Shown here: positions 18,779 through 26,803 of the stretch, piece by piece
Position numbering within the stretch: position 1 is the first letter of the stretch
How the letters are laid out: each line of letters starts with the position of its first letter
Assembly: GCA_017626435.1 (NCBI GenBank)
Contig: JAGAIR010000002.1
Location: 431,518 to 495,517, forward strand
Length of the DNA stretch: 64,000 nt
Origin: Lachnospiraceae bacterium
GTDB lineage: Bacteria; Bacillota_A; Clostridia; Lachnospirales; Lachnospiraceae
Reading direction: 5' to 3'
Position numbers and translations under genes: made by a program
The notes under the pieces: model-generated
What the model saw: only the letters and a program-made list of their open reading frames with translations
What the model was told of the DNA's origin: nothing
Database searches by the model: none

Positions 18779-19093
18779 TCATTGCTCCGAAATATTATCC
18801 AATATTTCTTCCAGAAATTTGCTTGCTTTCTGAATCTCTCCATTGTCCAGCAAATTATAGACTATCTGCAGATTGTTATTAAAATCATGCTTTATCCGGG
18901 ATACCTTCCTCTGATTCTTATCGAAATCATTAAAAAAAACCTGTATTTTTTCCTTTTCGATATTCAATTTTCTATTCTCATCTATTAATAACTTTTGTTT
19001 TTTCTTTCCTTCCAGCAACAGACAAAGCAAAATACCTGTCAATAAGCCAACACCAAAATATATAAGTTCTAAACATAAAATGAAAGAATCCAT
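18779..19093 (-). CDS. Small membrane protein with a stand-alone histidine-kinase H-box
   Basis: A 104-residue protein: one membrane helix (residues 5-27), a lysine/glutamate coiled coil (30-60), and RIKHDFNNNLQIVYNLL (66-82). The last is the classic AgrC/GHKL phosphoacceptor motif with His69, followed by the usual NGEIQKASKFLEEI helix. It stops exactly where an ATPase domain should begin, after ISEQ, and no ATPase continues in any frame for the next 40 bases. Its start codon overlaps the stop of the response-regulator gene (TAATG), with GAGGAG upstream, implying coupling. Likely role: phosphoacceptor partner for the adjacent histidine-less kinase. A decayed kinase is the alternative, but the clean start, ribosome site and conserved H-box argue for function. 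Confidence 0.8.
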   Translation of the reverse strand: MDSFILCLELIYFGVGLLTGILLCLLLEGKKKQKLLIDENRKLNIEKEKIQVFFNDFDKNQRKVSRIKHDFNNNLQIVYNLLDNGEIQKASKFLEEILDNISEQ

Positions 19094-19830
19094 TAAATTC
19101 CGCTCCTCATATCAAGATATCGATTGTATTCCTCTGTCACTGATTTCCTATAGCTTTCTCCAATGAATATTTCCATTCTATTATCCATCATAATATTTTT
19201 TTTCTTTTGATCCACATAGACAATATGCATCATATTTACAATATTCTTTCTATGTACACGCAAAAAACAATGGGGCTTAAACACTTCCTCAGCCCGCGAA
19301 ATCGTATCCCGTATCCGAAGTGGATTCTCATAATCCTGAACTGTATACTCCAAATAATTCCGGTCACTTTCAATCACAACAATATCCCTGTAAAAAACAG
19401 TCTGTTCCCCAAGATAAATATCCCCCAAAACGATTGTTTTATTCTGATTTCTTTCCAGTTTGATCCGTTCAATCACACGGGAAAGTTTTTTCTGCATATT
19501 CTCCGGACTTTCTTTCACAATAAAATCATATGGCTGGCAGGAAAAACTATTAAACACCAAGTTAGCATGCCCGGATATGAAGATAATTTTAACTTTTTTT
19601 CTCCTTCTCCTTATAATATCTGCAATCTGAAGACCATCGAATCCCTCCATACAGATATCCAGAAATACAACATGATATCTTTCTACCTCATCTGCACTTA
19701 ACAGATCTCTCCCACTGACAAACTCCCTGATATTGATCTTAACTCCCTTTCTTGTAAACTCTCCCAAAATCAAAGAACTAATATTATGCAGAATATCTTT
19801 CTTGTCATCACAAACTGCAACATTTAGCAA
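19093..19830 (-). CDS. LytTR-family response regulator (AgrA-like)
   Basis: A 245-residue regulator. The receiver domain spans 1-125 with the acidic pair in VCDDKK, the phosphorylated aspartate in VVFLDICMEGFDGLQIA (near 56) and the conserved lysine in FIVKESPENM. The LytTR DNA-binding domain is 145-240, with VVIESDRNYLEYTV, FLRVHRKNIVNMMHIVYVD and FIGESYRKSVTEEYNRYL. The start is a TTG at 19830 with GAGGGTG upstream. First gene of the operon RR - H-box protein - kinase. Its predicted sites (direct repeats 20 bp apart) lie upstream of itself and of the 1466-residue LRR gene, suggesting autoregulation and control of surface proteins. Confidence 0.9.
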   Translation of the reverse strand: MLNVAVCDDKKDILHNISSLILGEFTRKGVKINIREFVSGRDLLSADEVERYHVVFLDICMEGFDGLQIADIIRRRRKKVKIIFISGHANLVFNSFSCQPYDFIVKESPENMQKKLSRVIERIKLERNQNKTIVLGDIYLGEQTVFYRDIVVIESDRNYLEYTVQDYENPLRIRDTISRAEEVFKPHCFLRVHRKNIVNMMHIVYVDQKKKNIMMDNRMEIFIGESYRKSVTEEYNRYLDMRSGI

Positions 19831-19900
19831 CTTGAATCACCCTCTCTATATCCGCTTTTTCTGAAGTACTCGTAATACACCCTCCAATTTAATTGTTATT

Positions 19901-19965
19901 ATTCTATCAAAAAAAAAATCCAAATCAATGCACACGGGACGAATTTGCTGTCACAGGGACAAACT
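19901..19965 (-). promoter_or_regulatory. Probable LytTR-activated promoter of the regulator operon
   Basis: The -10 box TAGAAT (plus-strand 19901-19906) lacks a -35 box. Direct GGGAC repeats stand at 19936-19940 and 19956-19960, the same 20-bp period and the same 30-base offset from the -10 as at 17481-17540. Confidence 0.6.
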
Positions 19966-19981
19966 GTCCCTATAGAAAAGC

Positions 19982-20020
19982 AAAAAAGGATAACATCCCC
20001 CATAGCGGGACATATTATCC
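19982..20020 (-). terminator. Terminator after the second sensor kinase gene
   Basis: On the minus strand GGATAATATGTCCC pairs imperfectly with GGGGGATGTTATCC and is followed by TTTTTTG. Confidence 0.8.
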
Positions 20021-20031
20021 TCTCTTTTTCA

Positions 20032-21354
20032 TTAACAAATTCTCTCTTCACTGTTTTCCTTTGGCAATAAGATATGTGCTACAAAATAAGAATCCTCCTC
20101 TGCAAAATCAATTTCTCCCTTTTGGCATTTGACCATTTCCCGGACACTGTCAATCCCAATTCCATGATAAAATTTATTCATTTTCGTAGTACGCATTGCA
20201 GGATTTACTTCCAATACAGAACTCTCAATATAATTTCTTACGATCAGATTTAACATTCCTTTATAACAGAATATTTTTAAACTGATTTTTCTCCGGACAC
20301 TGTCTTGTATTTTTTCCTCTGCCTCAATGGCATTATCCAGCAGATTTGATAAAATGATCGCATCATCCATTTCACTTTTGTCAGGAATATCGTCTGTGAT
20401 CTGTATATCAAACTGAATATCCTGTTCCTGGCAACGTCTCATTTTATCATTTATCACTGCATTGATTATCTGATTGCTGGTATAGACAACCTGCCTTGCC
20501 GGGAGCCGGTTCTTAAGAGTAAGACATAAATCCTCTATGACCATCTCTGTTTTTCCTGCCTCCAACAACTCAAGATAAGTAGTAAAATATCGTTTCATAT
20601 CATGCCGCATTTTCCGGGTAGTCTGATATAATTCCTCTGTCTGGCGCAATCTGTTTTCCTGTTCATAAATCTGCATAGATAATATTGCATTTTCTTCCTT
20701 TAATTTTCTCTGTCGTCTCAGCCCATTTAGCAGGTAATGAATCAAAACAGCGATTCCAATCTGTAATATATTTATAACTAAGAGACCTGCTGCCTCCCAG
20801 GTATCATTTTCCTTATTTTCAATCATAGCAACAGAAACAATACCATTTACAAAAACTGCCAAAAACAGAATGATGGTTATCATTTCCTCTTCATGTTTCA
20901 TTTTCTGTTCTACATGAACCACTCGTATCACGATAAAAAAGGTGATAAACAAAGCAATCTTGTCTAACAGCACCATCAATATTTGGGGGATGCCCTGTAT
21001 CTGCATCAGCTGCTTCGTATCATACCCAGACAGCACAGCCACCAGTTGAAACACAAAACAATTCACTAATGTGATTACCACCAGTGTGATCAATGCGATA
21101 ATGAGCTGTTCCCAAAAACGTCCTTTCAGAATAAACCTTTCATATAACAGCAATATGACAAAAAAAACAAGAATCTGTAGAACAAGATTATCCCCAAGTA
21201 AAAATCCATCTGCAAAGAGAAATACAAAAAAAGGAAGAATCCCCCACCATTTCATCTCCCTTCTCTCTGCCAATATATTAGTAACAAACCAAAGCATAAT
21301 AATGGCGTCAAAACAACACGCCATTGCCCCCAGCCAGATATTAATACTCTCCAT
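20032..21354 (-). CDS. GHKL-type (AgrC-like) sensor histidine kinase
   Basis: A complete kinase of 440 residues: six or seven membrane segments (residues 5-215), a coiled linker, an H-box MRHDMKRYFTTYLELLEAGK near 248-267 with the phosphoacceptor histidine present, an N-box LSNLLDNAIEAEE (near 343) and a G-box FYHGIGIDSVREMV (near 395). It therefore contrasts with the split kinase next door. The peptide or other signal is unknown; no AgrB/AgrD-type genes are nearby. ATG at 21354, GAGGAAA upstream, overlapping the end of its response-regulator gene by 14 bases. It is probably transcribed with that gene from the promoter region near 22.1 kb. Confidence 0.9.
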   Translation of the reverse strand: MESINIWLGAMACCFDAIIMLWFVTNILAERREMKWWGILPFFVFLFADGFLLGDNLVLQILVFFVILLLYERFILKGRFWEQLIIALITLVVITLVNCFVFQLVAVLSGYDTKQLMQIQGIPQILMVLLDKIALFITFFIVIRVVHVEQKMKHEEEMITIILFLAVFVNGIVSVAMIENKENDTWEAAGLLVINILQIGIAVLIHYLLNGLRRQRKLKEENAILSMQIYEQENRLRQTEELYQTTRKMRHDMKRYFTTYLELLEAGKTEMVIEDLCLTLKNRLPARQVVYTSNQIINAVINDKMRRCQEQDIQFDIQITDDIPDKSEMDDAIILSNLLDNAIEAEEKIQDSVRRKISLKIFCYKGMLNLIVRNYIESSVLEVNPAMRTTKMNKFYHGIGIDSVREMVKCQKGEIDFAEEDSYFVAHILLPKENSEERIC

Positions 21355-22060
21355 AAATATGTTTCCTCATATATGCCATATGTATTTTTTTAATTTCATC
21401 TAGTTTCTTTCGGCTCACAGGAAGCTTTTGTCCGTTATCCAGACAAATTCCCTGATAACTGATTGTATAAATATATCGGATATTGACCAGAAAACCACTA
21501 TGAATCCGAATAAAACCGTATTTTTCCAGCCGATCATCATATTCTGAGAGTTTGCCACGTATCATATGCATCTGATTCCTGCAGTGAATCTGAATATTAT
21601 GTCCCTGTGACTCCAGATAAATAATCTCACGGATCGGCACTTTAACTGCATTGCCACCTCTGGCAAATTGATACAATATTGTCTCATCTGCAATTTTTAT
21701 GATCAGACGGTGAACTGTTTCTTCCAGCTCTTCTACCAGTTTCTCCTTACGTATAAAACGGTATGGCTGAAACTGAATCGCCTTAAATACCAGATCCTCC
21801 CGGTTGGTCAAAAACACCAGATTGATATCTGGATTCCACTTCTTCACTTTTTCTGCTACCTGGATACCGGAAATCTCCGGCATATCAATATCCAGAAAAA
21901 GAATATCCACCTGATTGAAGTCCACTTCCTTCAAAAGTGAAGTTCCGCTTTCCCATACGGAAACCTGGCAACTGGAACCATATTTTACAAATATCTCCTT
22001 TAACCGTTCTTTTAATGACTCCAAAAAAAGCTTGTCATCATCACATAATAATATCCGCAA
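21341..22060 (-). CDS. LytTR-family response regulator, partner of the 440-aa kinase
   Basis: Receiver domain with LRILLCDDDKLF at the very start, the phosphoacceptor in ILFLDIDMPEISGIQVAE and the lysine in FIRKEKLVEEL. The LytTR domain carries IREIIYLESQGHNIQIH, RIHSGFLVNIRYI and KLPVSRKKLDEIKKIHMAYM. A longer reading back to a GTG at 22123 is possible, but it adds about 21 residues absent from the family and has no ribosome site. The TTG at 22060, with AAGGA 12 bases ahead, fits the domain boundary and leaves room for a promoter around 22137-22160, where a 12-bp palindrome TAATCATGATTA lies. Targets are not evident in this window. Confidence 0.85.
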   Translation of the reverse strand: MRILLCDDDKLFLESLKERLKEIFVKYGSSCQVSVWESGTSLLKEVDFNQVDILFLDIDMPEISGIQVAEKVKKWNPDINLVFLTNREDLVFKAIQFQPYRFIRKEKLVEELEETVHRLIIKIADETILYQFARGGNAVKVPIREIIYLESQGHNIQIHCRNQMHMIRGKLSEYDDRLEKYGFIRIHSGFLVNIRYIYTISYQGICLDNGQKLPVSRKKLDEIKKIHMAYMRKHIYGEY

Positions 22061-22156
22061 CAGCCCATCATTTCCTTCCCTTCTTATTCGCAGAAGCAGC
22101 GATGCAAAAAGAAACCTGCTCACTATACTTCTACACTTATCATACCATAATCATGA

Positions 22157-22490
22157 TTAAATTAAAAGAATAAAACCCGGATTGTCATGCTTTGTACAAG
22201 TGCTCAGATCCATATAAACAAAAACAATCATTTCATTGCTGCCTTTTACTATAACAACAATGAAATGATTGTCATTCCGACTACTCGCCAACTCTATTAA
22301 TACCGTTTCCCCAAAAAACTCCCAATTGCCCTATCTGTCCGCAACACCCTTTATACAAAACCGTACCTTTCCTTTCAATCCAAGTGCAGTACATGCTCTT
22401 GAACTAAAAATATCATAACAATTTTCAAAATATTTTGAAACTATTTTGGCATAATTTGCAGGATAAACGGCATAATTTACAAACGATTCT
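22157..22490 (-). pseudogene. Protein-like reading frame interrupted by one TAG (possible remnant or intergenic repeat)
   Basis: This covers most of the gap between the alpha-xylosidase gene and the second two-component system. On the minus strand one frame runs from inside the end of the xylosidase gene to a TAA at 22157, broken only by a TAG at 22331-22333. It reads like protein (for example NYAKIVSKYFENCYDIF, then ALGLKGKVRFCIKGVADR before the TAG) but has no start codon with a ribosome site. It also contains the terminator hairpin. I do not recognise a family. Confidence 0.3.
22219..22272 (-). terminator. Terminator after the alpha-xylosidase gene
   Basis: Perfect 15-base inverted repeat: ACAATCATTTCATTG at 22224-22238 and CAATGAAATGATTGT at 22258-22272. 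On the minus strand it is followed by TTTTGTTT. It lies 217 bases past the stop, longer than usual. Confidence 0.65.
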
Positions 22491-24837
22491 ATAGAGCGAT
22501 CTGTACACTGCTTGTACCTGCTGCAGCTTCCACAGTCTTACCTTCTGCCGTTACCTTAAAGCTCTTATCTGTAGCATCATATGTTACATCGATGACATTG
22601 CCATTACGAACCGCTTTGATCTCTGTCAGCTTATTGGACTCGCTGTCATAGATAACAGCAGTTGCTGTCTTGCCATCCTCCAAGCCATAGATAACAGCCT
22701 CTGCATCCTGCAGATAATCGTAAAGTACAGTCATCTCACCTTCTGCATCAAAATCGCCATAGGTTACAATACTGTTTGGACGAGCCAGGATCGGTGTCTG
22801 GAAGTAATCGCACTTTCTCGTGTAATACTTACCGCCCTCATAAGTCTCCCCTGACTGGATATCTGTCCATGTTCCACAATCCGGTACATAAAACTCTGCA
22901 GTACCCTCTTCATTCATGACAGGTACGATACAGAGATTGTCACCCAGCATATACTGCTGATCCAGGTACTTACAAGCCGTATCCTCAGAGAATGCGATAA
23001 CCATAGAACGCATCATCGGAACACCTGTCTGATGTGTTTTATTTGCCTGTGCCCAAAGGTAAGGCATCATCCTTCCTTTTAATACAGTATAGTGACGAAG
23101 TACATCACAAGCCTCATCATCATAAACCCAAGGTACTCTGTAAGAAGTAGAACCATGGAGACGACTGTGAGTAGACATCAGACCAAATGCACACCATCTC
23201 TTATATACATCTGCCGGAGCTGTTGCCTCAAATCCACCCATGTCATGGGAAAAGAAACCGAATCCAGAAGAGCAGAGGGAAAGTCCGCCACGAAGAGTCT
23301 CTGCCATAGCAGAGTACTCTGCATAGCAATCACCGCCCCAATGTACAGGGAACTTCTGTCCTCCTGCTGTAGCACTACGTGCAAAGAGACAAGCCTTATC
23401 CTTTCCGTAATATTCCTCTAATGCTTCAAATACACACTTATTATACAGGTACGTATAATAGTTATGCATCTTAATCGGATCCATACCATTGTAATATTTT
23501 ACTTTTGTAGGAATTCTCTCTCCAAAGTCTGTCTTAATGTTGTTTACACCCATGTCAAATAATTTCTTCAGCAGACCCTTGAACCAGTCACAAGCCTCTG
23601 GATTGGTAAAGTCAACAATCGCCATACCCGGCTGCCACATATCAGCCTGGAATACGCTTCCGTCCAGATTTTTAATGAAATATCCTTTTTCCTTACCAAT
23701 GTCAAAGAGCTTAGACTGCTGTGCAATATAGGAATTGATCCATACACAGATTTCCAGACCCTTGTCATGGAGTCTCTTTAACATCCCTTCAGGATCTGGG
23801 AACATATCCTTATCCCATTCAAAGTTGCACCACTCATATTCCTTCATCCAGAAACAGTCAAAATGGAATACCTGAAGAGGGATCTTTCTCTCTGCCATAC
23901 CATCAATAAAGCTGTTTACTGTCTCCTCATCATAACTGGTAGTAAAAGAAGTAGATAACCAAAGACCAAAAGTATAAGCTGGTGGCAGGGATGGCTTACC
24001 TGTCAGGGTAGTATAGTTTGTCAGAACCTCTTCCAGATTCTCACCACCGATAATAAAATACTCAAGTTCTTCCCCAGGCTGAGTAAACGTCACCTTAGAA
24101 ACCGTATCAGAGTTCACTTCAAAGGAAACCTTGTCAGAACTGTTTACAAACACACCATAACTCTTAGAGGAAATATAGAATGGAACATTCTTATAACTCT
24201 GATCAGAACAGGTACCACCGTCAGAGTTCCAAATCTCTACAACCTGACCATTCTTTACAAATGGTGTAAATTTCTCACCAAAGCCGTAAATACACTCACC
24301 AATATCTGTCTTTAACTGCTCACGGATATATGTACGGTGCGGATCCTGAGGATAGTTAAAGAACTCATCGTCCTCCTGCATCTGCATACGTGCATTGGCT
24401 GTAAACTGACTCTCGGAAATGATGGAGGTAGATCTCCATGCTCCTCCTGTCAGATGTCTATCCTTATAATAATACTGTACATCCCAGTCATCACCAATCT
24501 TGATCACTACCCTGGTATCTCCAGAAATCAATTCAACCTTGTCCTCTGTTCTGTTGATAACAGGTGTATATCCTGTATCTTCGTTAAGTTCAAAACGCGG
24601 AATATTATCCAGTCCGCCTTTGTAATGGTCAATATGAACCTTAATAATATTTTCCGATGTAGAAGAATAGGTAATCTCCAGGTTGGGACCTCCTAATGTC
24701 ATACCACGGTTCATAACAGTATATGGTGTTGCAAGAACCTTAATGGCATTCTCTGTTGTTTCAACCTTATATGCCTGTGATGCATAATTTACCCCATATC
24801 CTTTTTTGTTTAACCAGAATCCGTCTGCTACTTTCAT
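22489..24837 (-). CDS. yicI: GH31 alpha-xylosidase (YicI/XylS type)
   Basis: A 782-residue cytoplasmic glycoside hydrolase of family 31; no signal peptide. The start FWLNKKGYGVNYASQAYKV and the galactose-mutarotase-like N-terminal sandwich (to about 270) match YicI. The catalytic barrel contains PLQVFHFDCFWMKEYEWCNFEWD, the nucleophile in NNIKTDFGERIP (near 436) and the acid/base region HWGGDCYAEYSAMAETLRGGLS. YicI enzymes release alpha-xylose from isoprimeverose and xyloglucan oligosaccharides. The extracellular GH5 enzyme encoded 15 kb away could provide such oligosaccharides (inference). ATG at 24837 with AAAGGAG upstream. It appears to be a single-gene transcript with its own promoter and terminator. 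Confidence 0.93.
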   Translation of the reverse strand: MKVADGFWLNKKGYGVNYASQAYKVETTENAIKVLATPYTVMNRGMTLGGPNLEITYSSTSENIIKVHIDHYKGGLDNIPRFELNEDTGYTPVINRTEDKVELISGDTRVVIKIGDDWDVQYYYKDRHLTGGAWRSTSIISESQFTANARMQMQEDDEFFNYPQDPHRTYIREQLKTDIGECIYGFGEKFTPFVKNGQVVEIWNSDGGTCSDQSYKNVPFYISSKSYGVFVNSSDKVSFEVNSDTVSKVTFTQPGEELEYFIIGGENLEEVLTNYTTLTGKPSLPPAYTFGLWLSTSFTTSYDEETVNSFIDGMAERKIPLQVFHFDCFWMKEYEWCNFEWDKDMFPDPEGMLKRLHDKGLEICVWINSYIAQQSKLFDIGKEKGYFIKNLDGSVFQADMWQPGMAIVDFTNPEACDWFKGLLKKLFDMGVNNIKTDFGERIPTKVKYYNGMDPIKMHNYYTYLYNKCVFEALEEYYGKDKACLFARSATAGGQKFPVHWGGDCYAEYSAMAETLRGGLSLCSSGFGFFSHDMGGFEATAPADVYKRWCAFGLMSTHSRLHGSTSYRVPWVYDDEACDVLRHYTVLKGRMMPYLWAQANKTHQTGVPMMRSMVIAFSEDTACKYLDQQYMLGDNLCIVPVMNEEGTAEFYVPDCGTWTDIQSGETYEGGKYYTRKCDYFQTPILARPNSIVTYGDFDAEGEMTVLYDYLQDAEAVIYGLEDGKTATAVIYDSESNKLTEIKAVRNGNVIDVTYDATDKSFKVTAEGKTVEAAAGTSSVQIAL

Positions 24838-24942
24838 GTGTAAACTCCTTTCGTGTATATATTCTTTATTTGTGCCGCAGAGCAGCCATCACCTTTCTCT
24901 AAACAGGAAATGGCCTGCGGCTTTGCTTCACTGCATGTACCC

Positions 24943-24971
24943 ATTATAACGTCATCAAAGGATTTCGTCTA
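24943..24971 (-). promoter_or_regulatory. Sigma-A-type promoter of the alpha-xylosidase gene
   Basis: On the minus strand TAGACG, 17 bases, TATAAT, about 100 bases before the start codon. The -10 is perfect and the -35 matches four of six. Confidence 0.6.
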
Positions 24972-25076
24972 CAATTATTAACATTATTTTTAACACTATA
25001 TTGATATCTTATTTTTTATTCTGCAGAACTCTGACGCCCTGTAACCCCAGACAAATGGCAACTTTAGAAGTAACGA

Positions 25077-26150
25077 TCATGAGCTCACTTCTAAAGCGTC
25101 CTTCAATACAGAAATATTTTTCTCCATCAGACTCAGATAAGTCTCCCCTTCTTCCAGCTGTTCTTTCGTCACATTATGGCAGGTAGAAAAGACCTCCACT
25201 CTGGCACCTGTTGTCTCCGCAATAATATCAGCTACCCTGGAGCTGGTCAGCTCGATTTTCAAAACCACAGGAAGCTGGTATTTCTTTACCTGATCAGTCA
25301 GATAGGCAAGTGTGTCCGCGCTTGGCTCTGTCTCACTGCTGCAGCCGGCAAAAGCGGCAGTGTATTCCAAATCATATTCTTCCACAAAATACCGCAGCGG
25401 AAAACGGTCAGCAAATACAAGATAATGATTCTTCGCCTGAGAGACAACCTCCTCAAACTGTTCATCTATTTTTTCCAGCTCTTTCATATATTTCTGTGCA
25501 TTTTCCAGATATTGATCTTTATGTTTTTCATCCACCTTTGCCAGATCCTTTGCGATCTGTGCCACGATTTTCTGAGCATTTTCCGGCGAAGTCCAGATAT
25601 GCTCATCCAGTTCTTCTCCATGTCCATGCTGCTCATCCTCTTGGTCCGCTCCATAAGCATCATCATCGGTCTGTTCATGGTCATGCCCTTTCTCCTGATC
25701 CATTCCCTCCACATGCTCTTCCACAAAAGTCTCCACATAATCCATCATACTGTCTGCAAACAATGTTTCATTTCCAGAAGCATCAATCACCTTTGGAACC
25801 CATGTTTCCATTTCACCGCCGTTGTAGATAAATACATCTGCTTTTCCAATTTCAACCATATCTTCTGCCGTCGGTTCAAAAGAATGAGTATCCATGCCAG
25901 CCGGAACGATCATTGTAACATCTGCATATTCTCCTGCAATCTGTCGAACAAAATCATAATACGGAAAAATTGTTGTCACCACCTGAAGTCTGTCCACTTT
26001 TGTTTCAGCTGCGTTTCCGGATATCGTACTGGCCTTTTCGGTCTCTTCTTTTCTCTCTGCCTGGCAACCGGTCAGAGTAAATCCACAAAACAGTACCAGC
26101 AGCATGATACTCCATTCCCATTTTCTCTTTTTCTTGAATAATACTTTCAT
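25077..26150 (-). CDS. znuA: Zinc-type ABC transporter substrate-binding lipoprotein (ZnuA/AdcA family)
   Basis: Lipoprotein signal with lipobox FTLTGC near residue 29, then a cluster A-1 metal-binding protein (357 residues in total). VTTIFPYYDFVRQIAG opens the fold; metal ligands are expected at the histidine of DTHSFEPTAED, the His/Asp/Glu-rich loop (HDHEQTDDDAYG...HGHGEELDEHIW), the middle histidine region near NHYLVFADRFPLRYF and the aspartate/glutamate near the C-terminus. The His-rich loop is typical of zinc rather than manganese proteins. It sits 46 bases behind the Fur-family gene in one operon. Neither the permease nor the ATPase is in this window, so it must use components encoded elsewhere. 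Confidence 0.88.
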   Translation of the reverse strand: MKVLFKKKRKWEWSIMLLVLFCGFTLTGCQAERKEETEKASTISGNAAETKVDRLQVVTTIFPYYDFVRQIAGEYADVTMIVPAGMDTHSFEPTAEDMVEIGKADVFIYNGGEMETWVPKVIDASGNETLFADSMMDYVETFVEEHVEGMDQEKGHDHEQTDDDAYGADQEDEQHGHGEELDEHIWTSPENAQKIVAQIAKDLAKVDEKHKDQYLENAQKYMKELEKIDEQFEEVVSQAKNHYLVFADRFPLRYFVEEYDLEYTAAFAGCSSETEPSADTLAYLTDQVKKYQLPVVLKIELTSSRVADIIAETTGARVEVFSTCHNVTKEQLEEGETYLSLMEKNISVLKDALEVSS

Positions 26151-26196
26151 AAACTCTCCTATCCAAATTACAATTTTATTTTAATCTGTTTTCGCT

Positions 26197-26634
26197 CTAC
26201 CTGATCTTTTTCCCTTGTTCTTTTCTCTTCTCCTGTTCCAGACAATTATCGCAAACTCCATAAAACATAGTACGGTGAGGATTTACCCGAAACTGGTGTT
26301 CTTGCAGGACATGCTGATACAGCTCCGCCATATGACTGCAGTCCATCGGGATGATTCCGCCGCAATCCTCACATTTCAAAAGCATCTGCCCCTCATCCTC
26401 TCCAGTATACTGATAGCATGCACCACTATTTCCATCTAATACAATTTTATGAACAATTCCATCTTTTTCAAATTTATCTAATTGCCGGTATATTGTTGTA
26501 AGCCCTACCGGCTGTCCTTCTTCCTTCAGATGAGCAGCTATCTGGCTGACCGTCACATACTTTTTCGTACTTCCAGACATAAAATTCAAAATTGCTGCCT
26601 GCTGTCTGGTATGATATGTTTTGGCATGATTCAT
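26197..26634 (-). CDS. Fur-family metal-responsive repressor (probably Zur-like)
   Basis: A 145-residue Fur-fold repressor. The winged helix (about 1-80) includes YVTVSQIAAHLKEEGQPVGLTTIYRQLDKFEKDG. The dimerisation domain has CEDCG and CDNC, two CxxC pairs forming the structural zinc site, and His-rich stretches (MDCSHMAEL, EHQFRVNPHRTMFYG). The operon with ZnuA makes zinc the most likely effector; PerR or Fur specificity cannot be excluded. The start at 26634 is chosen because GGAGG lies eight bases upstream; a longer reading to 26652 would place that site inside the gene. The promoter is at 26671-26699, back to back with that of the cysteine protease. Confidence 0.87.
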   Translation of the reverse strand: MNHAKTYHTRQQAAILNFMSGSTKKYVTVSQIAAHLKEEGQPVGLTTIYRQLDKFEKDGIVHKIVLDGNSGACYQYTGEDEGQMLLKCEDCGGIIPMDCSHMAELYQHVLQEHQFRVNPHRTMFYGVCDNCLEQEKRKEQGKKIR

Positions 26635-26670
26635 CTCCTCTACCTCCTTCATAAATTGAAAACCTTTTTC

Positions 26671-26699
26671 ATATTATCCGCATTTTTTCAAAAAGTCAA
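26671..26699 (-). promoter_or_regulatory. Promoter of the fur-znuA operon
   Basis: Minus strand TTGACT, 17 bases, TATAAT-like TAATAT, 37 bases above the start codon. Strong sigma-A match. Confidence 0.75.
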
Positions 26700-26744
26700 T
26701 GGAATTGATCTCATACTTTTCACACTTTTTTCAATTGTTTTCCA

Positions 26745-26773
26745 TTGACGTATCGGAAACTGACAAATATACT
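26745..26773 (+). promoter_or_regulatory. Promoter of the secreted cysteine protease gene
   Basis: TTGACG, 17 bases, TATACT, 31 bases before the ATG. Its -35 and that of the divergent fur promoter form the arms of an inverted repeat (GTCAATGG at 26694, CCATTGAC at 26742). Confidence 0.75.
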
Positions 26774-26803
26774 TAAAAAAACAAACGAAAAAGTGAGGTT
26801 ACT

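Noticed and set aside
19956..19973. GGGACAAACTGTCCC read as a palindromic operator
   Set aside because: The stronger pattern is the direct GGGAC repeat shared with 17516-17540; the palindrome occurs at only one of the two promoters.
25176..26141. Plus-strand open frame of 321 codons across the zinc-binding lipoprotein gene
   Set aside because: Shadow of znuA, which has a lipobox and metal motifs; no ribosome site on the plus strand.
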